From contig NC_134677.1 of NCBI RefSeq assembly GCF_024713945.1, forward strand, positions 5,459,001-5,523,000: a stretch of 64,000 bases of DNA, written 5' to 3'. The notes under the pieces are model-generated. The model was not told the DNA's origin. It ran no database searches and was given only the letters and a program-made list of their open reading frames with translations. The DNA comes from Dermatophagoides farinae. Taxonomy: Eukaryota; Arthropoda; Arachnida; Sarcoptiformes; Pyroglyphidae. This document shows positions 23,701-36,000 of the stretch, one piece after another; position 1 is the stretch's first letter; each line of letters begins with the position of its first letter. A program made the position numbers and the translations under genes.

Positions 23701-25010
23701 GGTTTCCTGTAATTAATCGTAGCCATGGAAGACTTGCCAACACAATTCTCTTATCATTTAAACTTAAAGCATTGAATAATGGCTCAAAAAAATGAAAATA
23801 CACAGAGTCATATTTCAACAATATAGTTAGTAATTGAGGAATGAATCGGCTTGGATTGCAAGGCCATCGTATTAATAAATCTTTATGAATGGTCCATTCT
23901 AGCCTAACCATTCCAAATCGATTGCCTAAATTTATCATGTACCCTGTGTAACCGGAAATATCCCCTTCTTTCATCGATCTATCAATTATAAGTTGATTAC
24001 AATGATCAGTAATCTTGATATTGATCATACTGTTTCGCATAAAATTACATTTAATCTATAGTTTAAAAAACATTATGAAGGTGAATCACAAATAATTTTA
24101 CATACACACTTACTGGCAAATCAATTTTTATTGGTTCATCATTTGATTTTAATCGACATTCTAGTTCGAATATGATATTATTAGTTGCTTCTTGAATTTT
24201 CAAACTTAAATTCAATTGATGTTGTTCACTTTCACTGTTGCAATATTCAATTTTCGAGTTGATCAAATGAATCAATAGTGTTCTTGGAAAATATGTGCGA
24301 GCCATTTTAGTCGAATAAGATCGTAGTTGATCGAATGTAATATTGTTGTTATAACGATTTTCGCTAGAACTATTCGTAAACATTTTTTCAAAAATTCGTA
24401 TACGTTCATCATAAGCATTTGGATGATGCTGCATATAACAAGTATAATATGTTTGATAGATGGTCATTGCCCAAAAATGAAATCGTAATGCATCATTCTT
24501 TCGCAGCAATTCTCGTTGTATTATTGCATAATTTTTATTTACTGATTGATCCAAGTTTTTGTTGGTTTCCATATTATAATTTTCCAATTTAAATCTATGA
24601 ATTATTATATTTTATTATGTTATGTTTTATATGGACTAGAAAATTAATCTAATTTATTGCTAATTTTATTTATTTTTGTTTTAATTAATTAAAGCTTGAC
24701 CAAAGAATCGGATAAACGTCCCAAATACAAAGAACTTATGGTTAGTGCATTTGTCCATATTTAATGTTATTATTAATCATTTTTCAATTCATTTCTTCTA
24801 TAGAATTATTCATTTTATCAATATTATTCAAAAACTTACGTCGATGTTGCTGATTGGTTCAAACATGCATACTATGATAATGTTACAATAACGACGACAA
24901 CTGCTATAAATGATAATAATCAATCGTCAATGGCTGATATCCAACAATTAGCTAATCCAAGTCATTCATCATCAGCTTCATCATTGGCTTCAAATTCCAC
25001 CCTCAAATGA
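20718..25010 (+). CDS. hep: MAP kinase kinase 7 (hemipterous), JNK activator
   Basis: Eight exons: 20718..21750, 21817..22229, 22313..22429, 22494..22727, 22781..22960, 23021..23238, 24695..24740 and 24804..25010. They encode 815 residues. Residues 1 to about 480 are Ser/Asn/His/Gln-rich and disordered. The kinase domain has the loop GAGSFAQV, Lys521 in [12 protein letters not shown] (Asp617), DFG (635-637), and the MKK7-type activation sites S645-K-A-H-T649. ATGQFPYKN and the docking segment YVDVADWF near the end support MKK7 over MKK4. Intron 1 (21751..21816, 66 bp) has no stop and keeps frame, so it is easily read as coding. Intron 6 (23239..24694) contains a complete antisense gene. The protein phosphorylates JNK, which in flies controls dorsal closure and stress response. 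Confidence 0.93.
23273..24587 (-). CDS. Nested antisense gene in hep intron 6, unknown protein
   Basis: Minus-strand exons 24587..24114 and 24055..23273, joined by GTAAGT and CTATAG with a 58-bp intron, encode 418 residues. The frame sits entirely inside hep intron 6, ending 34 bp from hep exon 6 and starting 107 bp from exon 7. The protein has no signal peptide and looks alpha-helical, with many Leu/Ile/Phe and charged residues (for example [51 protein letters not shown]). That would fit a helical-repeat or scaffold-type soluble protein. No family is recognised. An intact frame over two exons with a proper splice junction argues for a real, expressed gene and not chance. A fast-evolving lineage-specific gene, or an ortholog too diverged to recognise by eye, are both possible. 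Confidence 0.65.
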
Positions 25011-26682
25011 TGTTTTTCACTGTCCAAATCAAATCAATTGGCTGTATATTATTTTAACTCGATTATTTTTCAACAACAAAAAAATTTCTTTTTGTTTTTT
25101 CTGTAAATACTATAATATTCCTTAATTCTTATGGATGGACTTTTTAATGCTTATAAAAAAAAAATTCTTAAACTCTGTGACATAATCGATTTCATATCCA
25201 CCCGCATTGCAATCGATGACATAATGATCTGATTTTATGAAAATTAAAAGAAAGTTGTTTTCATTACCGACAAAAGAAAATTAAAAAAATTCATAGTATT
25301 CATTATTTGATTCTGATTTACTAATTTCTGGGTAACTCATTATCATATTTTTAATAATCTGAGCTTCCGATGTTTAACTATGCTTATTATGTGTCAATGT
25401 ACTTGTATGGATCAATATTTTCAACTAGCTTTATGCTGTTATGAGCCAAATTTTGGTTTTTGCCATCATCAAAACTTTCGTGATAAAGTGAACATGAAGG
25501 CAACAAATTTCATTTTTTTTTTGACATAAGCAAATTCTCACTGTTTCCATATACAATGAAGAACCTTCTCGTATAGAATTTTTTGAGTTTATCCGCTAAT
25601 GATGATGATGGCGATAAAAAATATGTTTCTTTAAATAGAAAATTGTCATACCGCATCTATGCGTTGTTGTCATTATTGTTAAGCGCGGAGGCGTGTAGAT
25701 TGATGTATGATGATATTAGATTGTCAAAGGAATTTTTTTCTAACTGCAGTAACAGTTAAAGAAACGACGACCATTCATAATGAATTATCTTCAAAAATTA
25801 CACATTATAGACCTAAAATAGATCGAAAAGATGAACGTTATTACATAACAACAATGATTCAAAACTCATCAGAATACGATATACTGATATTTTGGACGAT
25901 TCGAAATTTTTTCCAGAAGTATATATATGATTTAAGATATTTAGGATATCCTATATGGAATATTTCATGATTCTGAACAAAAGTCTGCGATTTGATTATA
26001 AATAGTATTATTGCACAGACCAAGATGGAAAAATTCTGTATGTAAATGGATATGTAATCCAATTCGTTTTTTCCTATTTTCCATAAAATCATAATTAAGG
26101 TTCACCATGATTTGAAAGAAAATGAACACAACCACTTTTGTCATAGAATGATGACGAGGAATTTTAGACAAACAAAAAATCTAAATGATCAGCTAAATAA
26201 GGGAAGCTTACTGAATCGTGAATGAGAACAAGAAAAATTGTTCCCTTCCCTTAATTTGTCTGAATTCATTCTTCTTTGTTTCATTTCATCTACTATAGCG
26301 ACGAAAAAATGTAATAATCAACGAAACCGAAATTTCAAAAAACAAAAAAAAAACCATCAACTATTCCTAGTTGTTGTTGATGTGTTGTAATGAGAATGAA
26401 TGGAAAACGGCATACACAAATTCACCCGGTACAGATGTATAGATTATGGCACATTTCTGTCAAATTCTTTATTCAGGGTGTGGGTAGAACTTTTCTTCCC
26501 TTGTGTTGTTTTGTTCATCATGTATACGATCGAGTGAAGAATTTAGTATCATTATAAATTCTCTCAGTTTCTCTTGACTGAAAATAGAGATGCTGAGTGA
26601 AGGAAAAAACGACCAATGACAACAACAATAACAACTATGAGAATTACATCAACTGATATAAAGAATCGTAGAGACAAATACC

Positions 26683-26700
26683 AAAAAAAAAAAAAAAAAA
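26683..26700. repeat. Poly-A run, 18 bases
   Basis: Uninterrupted adenine run. No target-site duplication or retroelement body was seen next to it, so simple slippage is the plain reading. Confidence 0.9.
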
Positions 26701-26936
26701 CATTGAAATGATTTCGTCGTCGTTGAGAAGAAAAAAACGATCTTCTATATACATATGTGTTGATAGATACACACGGGCAAATATAAAGCAAAATTGTCGA
26801 ATAGGAACTATTCTTTTTGATTTGTGCAAAAAAAAATCTGATCGAAACATCGAAACATTAAAAAAATTTTAATCTTTAGTTTTTTCTTGTTATAAGTATG
26901 ATAAAAAAAATCAAATTTTAATCGGATCCACATGTT

Positions 26937-26987
26937 GATCATCATCATCATCATAATCATAATCATCATCAACATCATCATCATCAC
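26937..26987. repeat. ATC/TCA trinucleotide microsatellite, interrupted
   Basis: Repeats of ATC with AATCAT interruptions. This trinucleotide is common throughout the window. Confidence 0.85.
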
Positions 26988-27889
26988 GATTATTGGTAAA
27001 AAGAAAAACAAGAACAAATATCCGGAAATCCAAATCAATGAACCAATGATCATCCAAACAAAAGCAGACACATCATGTGTCTGGATTTTCTTATTCTCGT
27101 TTTAGCTACTATTTTGATGTTCAAATGATCATTGTGTAATTTTGTTATTATTATTGCTATAATCAGGAATTGTATTGATGAAAATGTGTGCAAATGTTTC
27201 TTTGTGTGTGTGTGTGTTCATTTAATTCGATTTGAGATGCTACAAACGACGACGATCGACACGACGGATTATTTTACCACTAACATCGAACATTCGAAAT
27301 TTACAGACGTCGAATTTTCTACAAATTTTTTGCAAAAGGAAAGTTTATGTTTTCAAAAACAAAAAAAAATCTGTCGCGCGGTTTATAAGCGAAAAAAAAT
27401 TTGTATTTATGAGTCGAAATGGTGTTTGTTTGTTTATCTTTCAATCATTGTTGCATTTTAATTTATATAATCAGATAGATTCGGAATGAAAGATCATTGA
27501 TTTTTTCTTTCAATCATTAAATTTGAATTTAACAGCTTCAGATCATTATATCCAAGAAAAAATTAACCAATTTTGAATACAATTCATTTCCAAATTTGAT
27601 CAAAAAAGTTGAATACACTTTTATAAAAATAATTACAGATATATTATAGATCAAGATGAGTAATCCGATCACTTTATGAATGTGATAGCTTTAATTCCTT
27701 TTTCTATTACGGTTCATTGAAAAAAAAGAAAGACAGAGAAAAGAAAACTTTAATTTATCAGACCATAGACTAGACAAAAATGATCCTATTCCAAGACCAT
27801 CCATGTCATCCTTATTTAAGAATCGAATATACATAAATCAAGACAAAAGACTAAAATAAGACACAATGAACGAAGGGTCGCGAAATACA

Positions 27890-27902
27890 GCCGGTCACCG
27901 GC
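27890..27902. promoter_or_regulatory. GC-rich 13-bp perfect palindrome
   Basis: GCCGGT-C-ACCGGC is a perfect inverted repeat around one central base, in otherwise AT-rich DNA. A dimeric transcription-factor site is possible, but no specific factor is assigned. Confidence 0.3.
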
Positions 27903-28272
27903 CGTTTAGAATGTAGGGTCAAACTCCATATGTATGAAAATATATGAAAGGCTCTAAAGTTATAGTTTGTCTTGTCTTTTTCCAAGGTCGACACTTAATA
28001 TCGACAAACGGCAATGGATTTATTTTTCATTTTAAAACAGTAGCTGTCGTTGTTTTATGAATTTTTCAAAAAACTATAAATAATTAAATCTTGATGTTTG
28101 GCATCTTGGCCATCATTCGTGAAAAAAAAATCCGCTGATGTGATGGCGGATGTGAATTCCTTTGCATCAATTTAATTCATTCATCAGCAAGAATGATTTT
28201 TTTTATTTGTTCCCCATTTTATATTGTTCTATTTATAGAATAGTTCAAATAATTATTATCAACATTTAAAGA

Positions 28273-28536
28273 ATGAACAACAACGATGAAAACAGAGAAT
28301 CTGTCAGAGAATCTTATCCACAACCATAATCAAGACATTGGCTTTGGTCCAATACAATTCAATATGGTTGCTGTTATGGATGGCCGATTGAGCTGCCAAG
28401 ACAATGTAAAATGGGGCTCTTATGCTTCCTAATATGGATTATATTTGATGCTATCACAACTGTATTACTGTTGATAATAATGGTGTTGAGAATATTCAAA
28501 AATTCTTATGATGAAATGGCACAGAATCTTGATTGA
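28273..28536 (+). pseudogene. Small membrane-protein frame interrupted by one TAA
   Basis: From the ATG at 28273 to the TGA at 28534..28536 there are 87 codons plus the stop. A single in-frame TAA occurs at codon 19 (28327..28329). Before it lies a hydrophilic N-terminus (MNNNDENRESVRESYPQP). After it come a Trp/Cys-rich part (HWLWSNTIQYGCCYGWPIE) and a long hydrophobic helix (LLCFLIWIIFDAITTVLLLI), ending KNSYDEMAQNLD. Composition, with W, C and G, is unlike the surrounding AT-rich DNA and reads as a single-pass membrane protein. Options are a recently broken gene, a base error, stop-codon readthrough, or a shorter protein starting at the internal MGLLC. No family is recognised. Confidence 0.3.
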
Positions 28537-29186
28537 ATGACACACAGAATTACGGCGTATGTAAAAATCCATTGAAGCTGTCGCCGGTTAGTTTTGGTCG
28601 TTTACATTACCAGTGCCTGTTGCGCATTTTGTTTGTAATGGGAAAAAATTTTTCCACAATCACAAACTAATTTTGCCACTCCCCTGATCCTTGATCAACA
28701 TCATCACCATTGGAATTGAAGCCTCTCCTCTATTTGATAGTTTCTGTGCTGAATCCAAAAAATGACATGCTTTGTTCGTCTGGTATATGACTATGGCTAT
28801 TGATTATTTGGTAGCATGGTACAATATTATACTGTAGCTGTTGATCTTCCATTAACCATCTTAAACTAATTTGAGTTCGTGTATGTTCATTATGTGGTGG
28901 TGGTGCTCCAAAAAAAAAAAAAAAAATTCAACATGCAACCAGAAGTAGAGAAAATTTTTTCGGTTGCATTTATCGTATGTGTGCTCAAATGACGACGATG
29001 GCATTTTTAGTTCTAGGGGGTGGATTAAATGAATGGTTGATGGTTGTCTGAATTAACATCACTATTACTAGAGCGACCACCACCACAATCAACGAACAAC
29101 CACCCATGTCATGTTACAGTTAACTAACCAGAACTTTTAGCTTTCATTTTTTTAAGCAACGATGAATATCTACAAGCACATGTGTC

Positions 29187-29205
29187 TGTGTGTGTGTGTG
29201 TGTGT
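29187..29205. repeat. TG dinucleotide microsatellite
   Basis: A TG run that, read on the minus strand, supplies the His-Thr tail of an open frame at 29144..29428. Confidence 0.9.
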
Positions 29206-31602
29206 AGATATTCAAACTTAGAACCATAATGAAATATAAATATTCAGCAACCACACCAGCCAACATTGCTAATGACCGAACCGATTTCTTTGAATACACA
29301 TTTTCACAATATATTACACATTTTAATTTTAAACGTTCTTGGCAAACATCATCATCATCATCATCTACTACCATCGACATGGCCATATAAGTAACCAAGA
29401 TCATTCCGATTCTCTTGCCAAATGCCATCAGTCGTTCTTGACGAACGACAATGTTGAATCTTTTTCAAGAAGTTTGAAATAATCATCAAATTTGATTTTG
29501 CCCTTTTCTTGTCTTATTTGATCTTCTTTGAATTCTTTCCTAAGATCTATCTATTAGGGAAGCCATTAATGGTCCACCATTATCATCACCAAAAATCGTC
29601 ATAATCATCATAAACCGATTGCTCATATATTGCATGATGAATTGTATAAATGATTGAATAAATCGATTATCCATAGCCATTGCTATGACTGATGCTTATC
29701 CCGAAAAAAAAAATTCAGATTTCATTCATAATTGTTATCGATTTCAAAATCGAATCAAAGCTTGATATGATTGTATGCGACGATTTTTGATGATATCCGC
29801 CAAACATTTACACACACACATACACACACACTCGCAAATACTCAATCACACGGTTTCCATTCACAATGAAATCAACAATTGATAAAGTATTCAAGCTACA
29901 TCGACATTACTGACTTCTTCATTGCTTCATTATTGATTTGACTTCATTTTTTATTCAATGTTCATATTTTTAATTTTCAGATTAATTGTTAAACTCTGTA
30001 TAATAATTTTAAATTTATCTTTACATAATACGATAATGACATGAAAATTGTACAAAATTCGTAACAATGTTGTGAATTTCCCAATTTATTTATCAATTTT
30101 CCAATGTAAGAAATTTCATTTTTGTCCATCTCCCATATGATGACGAAAAATTGGAAAAAGTTACTCGCCAACCAATCCCTATATTTAACAAAAACAAAAA
30201 ATACGTTGTTCCTAACATCTATAATTCTAACATCGCCTGTTGTTTAGTCTGTTCCATTATCATCATTATTCATAGAGATTTTGGTTCAAAAGATCGTCGA
30301 ACGATTATAATGACCCTCAATGTTTTTTTTTCGAATGATTTTGTTGTCTATTTCTACTTACGATCTTTTGTCTTTTTTTTCAAACCCATCTGTTGAACAC
30401 ATGTTATTTAATCGGGTCTCGATTTGACTTTGTATAATTTTTCTTTGTTTTCAGATATTTATCTTCTTGCTTGCATGAACTTTTTTCTGCTTTTTAAAAC
30501 TTTATTTAATTTATTTTTTTTTTTCATTAGGTTTTAATTATGTTTCCGGAAGAAGTACAACAATATAATTAAATGTCCACCAAAATTCCGTGCTTCTTGA
30601 TGTTCCCATATATGATAACATATAGAAAAATCCATTGATTTATATGTTACACAAACGAAAACTATGGAATGTAAAGAAGTATGGAGTTTTGGGTTAATAT
30701 AATAACTCGTATGTTGTTACTGGCTCGTTCGTGTTAACCGTTGTAGTTTATTTTCATCCGAAATGGCTACTAAATCAGTATGAGTATTTGATTTATCATT
30801 TGTTCGTCGATTTTTGGTAGATCCAAAGGATGATCATGAAATATGGAGTGAACACACGAACGAGCGTAAACAACAAACATACGAATGGACACAATCAACA
30901 GAATTCATCATCATGAAGAATTTTATAATTATTTTATTCTATATTTATTCTGTTCATCCTCAATGCTTGCCTATTTATTTGCTTGTTGATTTTCCTATTG
31001 TTGGTCATTTCATACACGAAAAAAAATGAACGAAAACAAAATATCAAACCCTAGATTTTAGAAGAAATTCAAAAAAAAAAATAAAACTTTGGGATAAAAT
31101 TTCACTTTTTATGCATCGATAATGAGATAAAAGAATTTTTTCCGTGGGAAAAATGGAATATGATACGTGTAGTTCTAATTTGGATTAGGAATAGATCAAA
31201 AAATTTAGATAAATGATGATAAACAACACTGGATTCAAAAAGGATGTGAAAAGTTTTTTTTTCTTTATCCACTTATCGGAATTTCTAATTCTAAAAACTT
31301 ATTCATTAAAAAATAAATATTTCAACAAGTGACACAAACGATAATGACAACTAGCAATGATAAGATGACGCATCCGTTTTACATCTAAATTTAGAGCTAA
31401 ATATTGCACCACAATTACACAAGGATATTAGGCGCACAAACAAAAGAGAATAATGATGATGATGATGAGAATCATTATTAACAAGAGAAGAGGATAAAAT
31501 AAGAATCATAAAAAAATCTTAGCTGTCGTTTTTGAAATTTATGGAATAAAAATAAAAGTTCAAAAAACTATCCAACAAAGAATTGTAATGCTTTAAGGCT
31601 TT

Positions 31603-31625
31603 TAGTAGTAGTAGTAGTAGTAGTA
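31603..31625. repeat. TAG trinucleotide microsatellite
   Basis: About 7.5 uninterrupted copies of TAG. Confidence 0.9.
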
Positions 31626-31698
31626 TAAGTAATATTTTTTTAGACTTTCTTCATAAAATTGAAAATTCTTTCATCGAAAGCAAGAAAAAAGTGCTTGC

Positions 31699-31921
31699 CT
31701 ATAAGCCGGTTGAATTCGGGCCAAATTTCGTTTCGATATCGGTTCCACCTTGTGGCAATATATGTGCCTAAAAAGGAACGACAATAATCAACAGACATGG
31801 TTGTTTGTATTTTTCGTTTTGAAATTCTGCGATCTATATAGATATATTAAGATATAAATACCATCCAAACATGATCACAAAGCGGAAAACATTCGATATT
31901 ATGTCCGAGATTATAATCGTT
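31699..31921 (-). CDS. Orphan 3' coding exons on the minus strand, unknown
   Basis: Two short exons with good splice signals. One is 31921..31862 (NDYNLGHNIECFPLCDHVWM), with acceptor TTTTTTAG and donor GTATTT. The other is 31767..31699 (AHILPQGGTDIETKFG, then PNSTGL and a stop), with acceptor TTCCTTTTTAG. Both exons are phase 0 and the joined reading looks like a conserved C-terminus. Just upstream, 32010..31926, another minus-strand frame reads LSDTRPQLVEGDQILGQTIL. It may belong to the same protein but would need a small intron or a one-base correction to join. No family is recognised. The region is GC-richer than its surroundings. An unresolved alternative is that plus-strand frames here are the coding ones. 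Confidence 0.35.
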
Positions 31922-32073
31922 CTAAAAAAGGTCAATATTGTTTGTCCAAGTATTTGGTCCCCTTCAACCAGCTGTGGTCGAGTATCGCTTAAACATCTTT
32001 ACATTTATTTTTAAAAAATAAGAAAAAATTAAAAATGAGAAATAACATTCATGTTTTTATTTAACTACAAAAG

Positions 32074-33020
32074 ATGGCGCAATGTTTGATGAACTGGTAT
32101 CCAATGGTAACAAGATTTTCAGGTATGTGAATTTTGAATTGTTCATTCATTCAAGAGAACAATAGATTCGAAAACAATGCATAACAAACAAGCAAACAAA
32201 CCTAATGTCTTCCTGGTTTCTAGTTCATCATATTTTATTCGATTAATATTATCATAAATTATACTGAGTACTTTCATCCCTAAGGTGAAGACAAAACGAA
32301 TAACCTTCATGTCTGATGGATGATGACAATCAATCCTCATTGTTAACTCGGAATTTTTTCCTAGTCAATATTCATGGACAAATCGAAAGCAGTTCGTTCA
32401 TAGGCCATGATTATGAAAATGTTTATTGCAAATGCTTATTTCGTTATGGACCTGATTGGGCGTTGGTCAACAATACCAATTCAACATCATCTGATAAACG
32501 TAACAACAATAAAGATATAGTATTTATATCACAAATGGCTAGCCGAAGGCCAGATCAACCAGTGGAACTACCATTGTACGTATGGAATCTACCAATTGAA
32601 GCTACTTTCAAAAGTACAAACGTATTTGGATGGCCACAAATAATTGGTAAAAATTTTGTTTGATATCAAAAATCAAGAATCTAATTTTTTTTCCATTTCA
32701 CTTTTTTAAAAGTTAGCGTTTATGGTATGGATAATCTTGGCAATGATGTCATTCGTGGTTATGGATGGACACATTTACCTATACGACCTGGTGAACATCG
32801 GCTACAAATACGTTTGTTTACCCCTCAATCTTCAACGCTGTTAGCAAGGATAGCCAATTGGTTTGTCGAATCACGTCGACCAGAGTTTATTGACACACGA
32901 TTGGCAGCTGGACATGAAGGTAGACAATTGGTGACAATCGAAAATCAAGGAGGTGAAGTGACCATCCTATTGAATGTTCTTTTCAAGGATTTCAAAAAGT
33001 ATGGATTCATTTCGAGATAA
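32074..33020 (+). CDS. B9D1: B9 domain-containing protein 1 (transition zone)
   Basis: B9D1 is a transition-zone (MKS complex) protein that gates entry to the cilium. The B9 domain is clear: HGQIESSSF, YVWNLPIEATFKSTNVFGWPQII, VSVYGMDNLGNDVIRGYGW, WFVESRRPEF and LLNVLFKDFKKYGF all match B9D1 over MKS1 or B9D2. The certain coding parts are about 32365..32646 and 32713..33020. The start has two options that happen to give the same length, 212 residues. Model A uses a first exon 32074..32122 (MAQCLMNWYPMVTRFS) with a strong CAG|GTATGTG donor and the TTTTTTCCTAG acceptor at 32364. Model B starts at the ATG at 32316 and reads through that acceptor as NFFLV. Poly(A) signal at 33056. Confidence 0.93.
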
Positions 33021-36000
33021 TGATCGCTATCGCCTCCAACATCATCATCAATGCTAATAAAACTTTGACTGTCGTCAATATTTACTAATCATTATTTCAC
33101 AAAACGTTCAAAGAAACCTTGACTCTTTGATTAAATTTTGTAAGCAAATGTAAATTCTTTCACACGAGAATGTCACTAAAAAATTTTTTTTCAAGCCTTA
33201 ATCAATTATATGATCAAAAAAACAATAAGAACAAGTTTTAAAAATTTTCAACTGCTCAACAGATAATGATGAAAATGATCTCCGCTGATCATTATCAATG
33301 ATTCGAATCATGTTTTTGATCCATTCGATCGAAATTAATTGTGTATAATAATAGCCTGCCTCTGCATATATTGGCTACTGACAAACAAGCAGGCAAACAT
33401 CCAAATTAAATGAAAAAAAAATGTACAATCAATTTAAAACTGGAATCAACAATCATCAATTTGAGTGGCTGAAGATTTTTATTCGTATTTAGAATATAGC
33501 TACGAATAATAACGAAAAAAGTAATGACAATAAAAATCGAGGTCAAATACACATATCAACACAACATCAACCGCTTAAATACAAAACAAATTCACTGAAT
33601 CTCGATTATTTCAAGCCCACACCGACACATATAGAGCAATTAACTATAGTTATGAGATTTCCAAACAAATAAATCCTCACCATTTGTTTCACAATGTATG
33701 ATCAGATAAACTTGATAGATATGTTGGATATACTTTTAAATACGGAAATACATCAATCTTTTGTTTATCATCAGGATTTTTCACACAGACACGTTTGATG
33801 ATCTTGATTTGTGGTTTTATTCTACCCGCAATCCAAATGACTGATTAATATATTTCAAAGTCATCTTCAGGCTTCAACGACTTTTTCAGTGACTTTATTG
33901 ATTTTCTCTATTTTTTTTTGCCTGTGTGTCTGCATGTGAATGGGTGGAAATCAATGAAGCTAAATAGCATTCACCTGTTGCTCATTCTATAATAATTATT
34001 ATCATTGTTATCATCAATGTCATCATCATATTCATATAAAAACAAGACCTAGTTTCATAGAAAACAAACAAGAATAATCAGACCAAAAAAAACAACAACA
34101 ACAATATTCAATGTCTCGGTTCAGATGATTTCATACAGCAAATCACAAATAACAAAGACAATAAGAAATAAAAACGGATATGATGATATAATGCGCCTAC
34201 ATACTTTCATTATAAAATAACGACAAAAAAAACTTGTAATTTTGAATGTTTGAACTTTGACCTAACGATCATCATCACTGACAAGAAAACAGCAAAAACC
34301 TAACCAACGAGTTTTCAAATTGCAATGATGAATGTTGTACCTGCCCAAACATTGCATAAATTAGATGGAAATTCCTATATCTAGATAGTAAATACTAATA
34401 TCATTATCATGTCAAGGAACAATAACGAAATTTTTTTCTCGTTGTAAAGTAAAATTTACGTTTGTTTTAGTCGATGATGTTTAGAGAGGAAAAACTTTGT
34501 TCCCTGTGCGTGGATGTGTATGTGATGTTATGAAATTTCGATTCAAACCGAAAATCAAGTTTCCTCACTGTTTCTATGAATCAAGGTTAAGCTGATTAAA
34601 ACAAAATCATTTGTCAGGCGATCATTATCGTCTGCTTGAATATAAACTACAGTGATAGCCCGTGATACGTTCCAAAAATTTTGAGCGTAAAGTGAATCGA
34701 GGCAGTGTATTACTGTATAAAATAATGGACACGAACATCAATATGGATTTTCATTTTGTCATCAAATGTCAGTATCGTCATTGTCGTATAATGAAACAAT
34801 TTTGTTTTTGTTTTTTTTTTGGCTTTTTGTTATTCATTTAATCGGTCACCTAGGTGCCAACGTGTCGTCGGGGTTTCGTTATGACAACCAACTCAACCGA
34901 ATCAATTTGCAAAAATTTGCACAGTGAAACACACAAGTTAACTATCCAGTAGCCCGAACAAAAAGCATTAGTCACAAATAGTAGCAGGTAGATCAAACCC
35001 AAAGGAAAAAATAATAATGTCAATTTACCCTATACGGATAAGGTTTTCATTTCATTTTAATCAATGTACCTGATGACAATGATCATCATCAGCTATTCGG
35101 TTGCTTGCAACATATATTTGAATTTTGAAAATTTAATTGTTCTGGTTGCAGGTTGATATTGCTGTTTGGTCGACTGACAATCACGAATTCATGATGATAG
35201 TCATGAAAACCACCACCACAATCAGCATAGCTACGCCATACACATGAATGGCAATTCTCTCCACCTTTACTTCCTCACCTGTCTCCATACCTAGCTTGCA
35301 TGATTTTATTTGGTATGTGTGTGAGCATGTATGTGTGTGTGTGTGTGTGATTCACTTTATAATGGTTTGGCTACAGTAAAAAAAAATTCACATAGTCAGC
35401 GGACTTACCACCACCATCTATGACGACTTTGAACAGAAAAAAATACTTCAACGGCTCCATTAATAGTTGTCGTTTTTGTGGTCCTTGACTGGATAGAAAG
35501 AAAAATCTTGTTTTCCCGTTTTTTTCTGCTTGTTCTCTTCGTAGATGAGTTCGAGATGATCAGGCTCCAGTTAGCAGTTTTTCAACTTTATTTTCTTTCT
35601 CATTTGCCTCAAAATATTCATCAACAAGAGAACTAAAAAGTCAGCAGACAAGATATTTGAAGATTCAACAACAATTTTTTTTTCATTTACCTGCTGCGCG
35701 TTTTTGTGTGTATGTTTACATGATATATCTACTTTAAACTGGCGCCATTCATTGTTTCTTCACCTTAAAATTCTTGACAAAAAAATATTCATACACCATA
35801 CACAGGTCATCACTATCATCTCACGCGAATGTTCAATTTTTCTAATCAGTTTAGGTTGCTATTGTTATTTTGGATATTGCATTGTCTATATGGATGTGAT
35901 GTTTTATATTCATGTGAATAAAGAAATAAAAAAAAGAAATGCCTACACATTTCATCAATGTTACTTCCATACAAGTTCACCTATATATTCAGCCTATTGA

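Larger units (their letters stand above)
25011..31698. other. Long gene-poor interval between hep and B9D1
   Basis: Starts with the hep 3' UTR. Most is AT-rich, simple-sequence DNA with poly-A runs, TCATCA repeats (26937..26987), TG/CA runs (29187..29205, 29810..29831) and a TAG run (31603..31625). Two spots stand out. One is a CpG-richer stretch at about 27237..27390. The other is the broken small membrane-protein frame at 28273..28536. Other open frames (25707..25970, 27132..27489, 30814..31029) lack convincing composition or an ATG start. Enhancers or non-coding exons cannot be excluded. Confidence 0.5.

Noticed and set aside
25707-25970. 87-codon plus-strand frame
   Set aside because: Low-complexity composition, no splice partners, and antisense frames of similar length overlap it.
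26683-26700. Poly-A run as a retrotransposon tail
   Set aside because: No element body, coding remnant or target-site duplication was recognised nearby.
29144-29428. Minus-strand frame with a signal-like start (MAFGKRIGMILVTYMAMSMV) and a DDDDDD run
   Set aside because: Both the aspartate run and the His-Thr tail come from microsatellites. A real secreted peptide is not excluded but is weakly supported.
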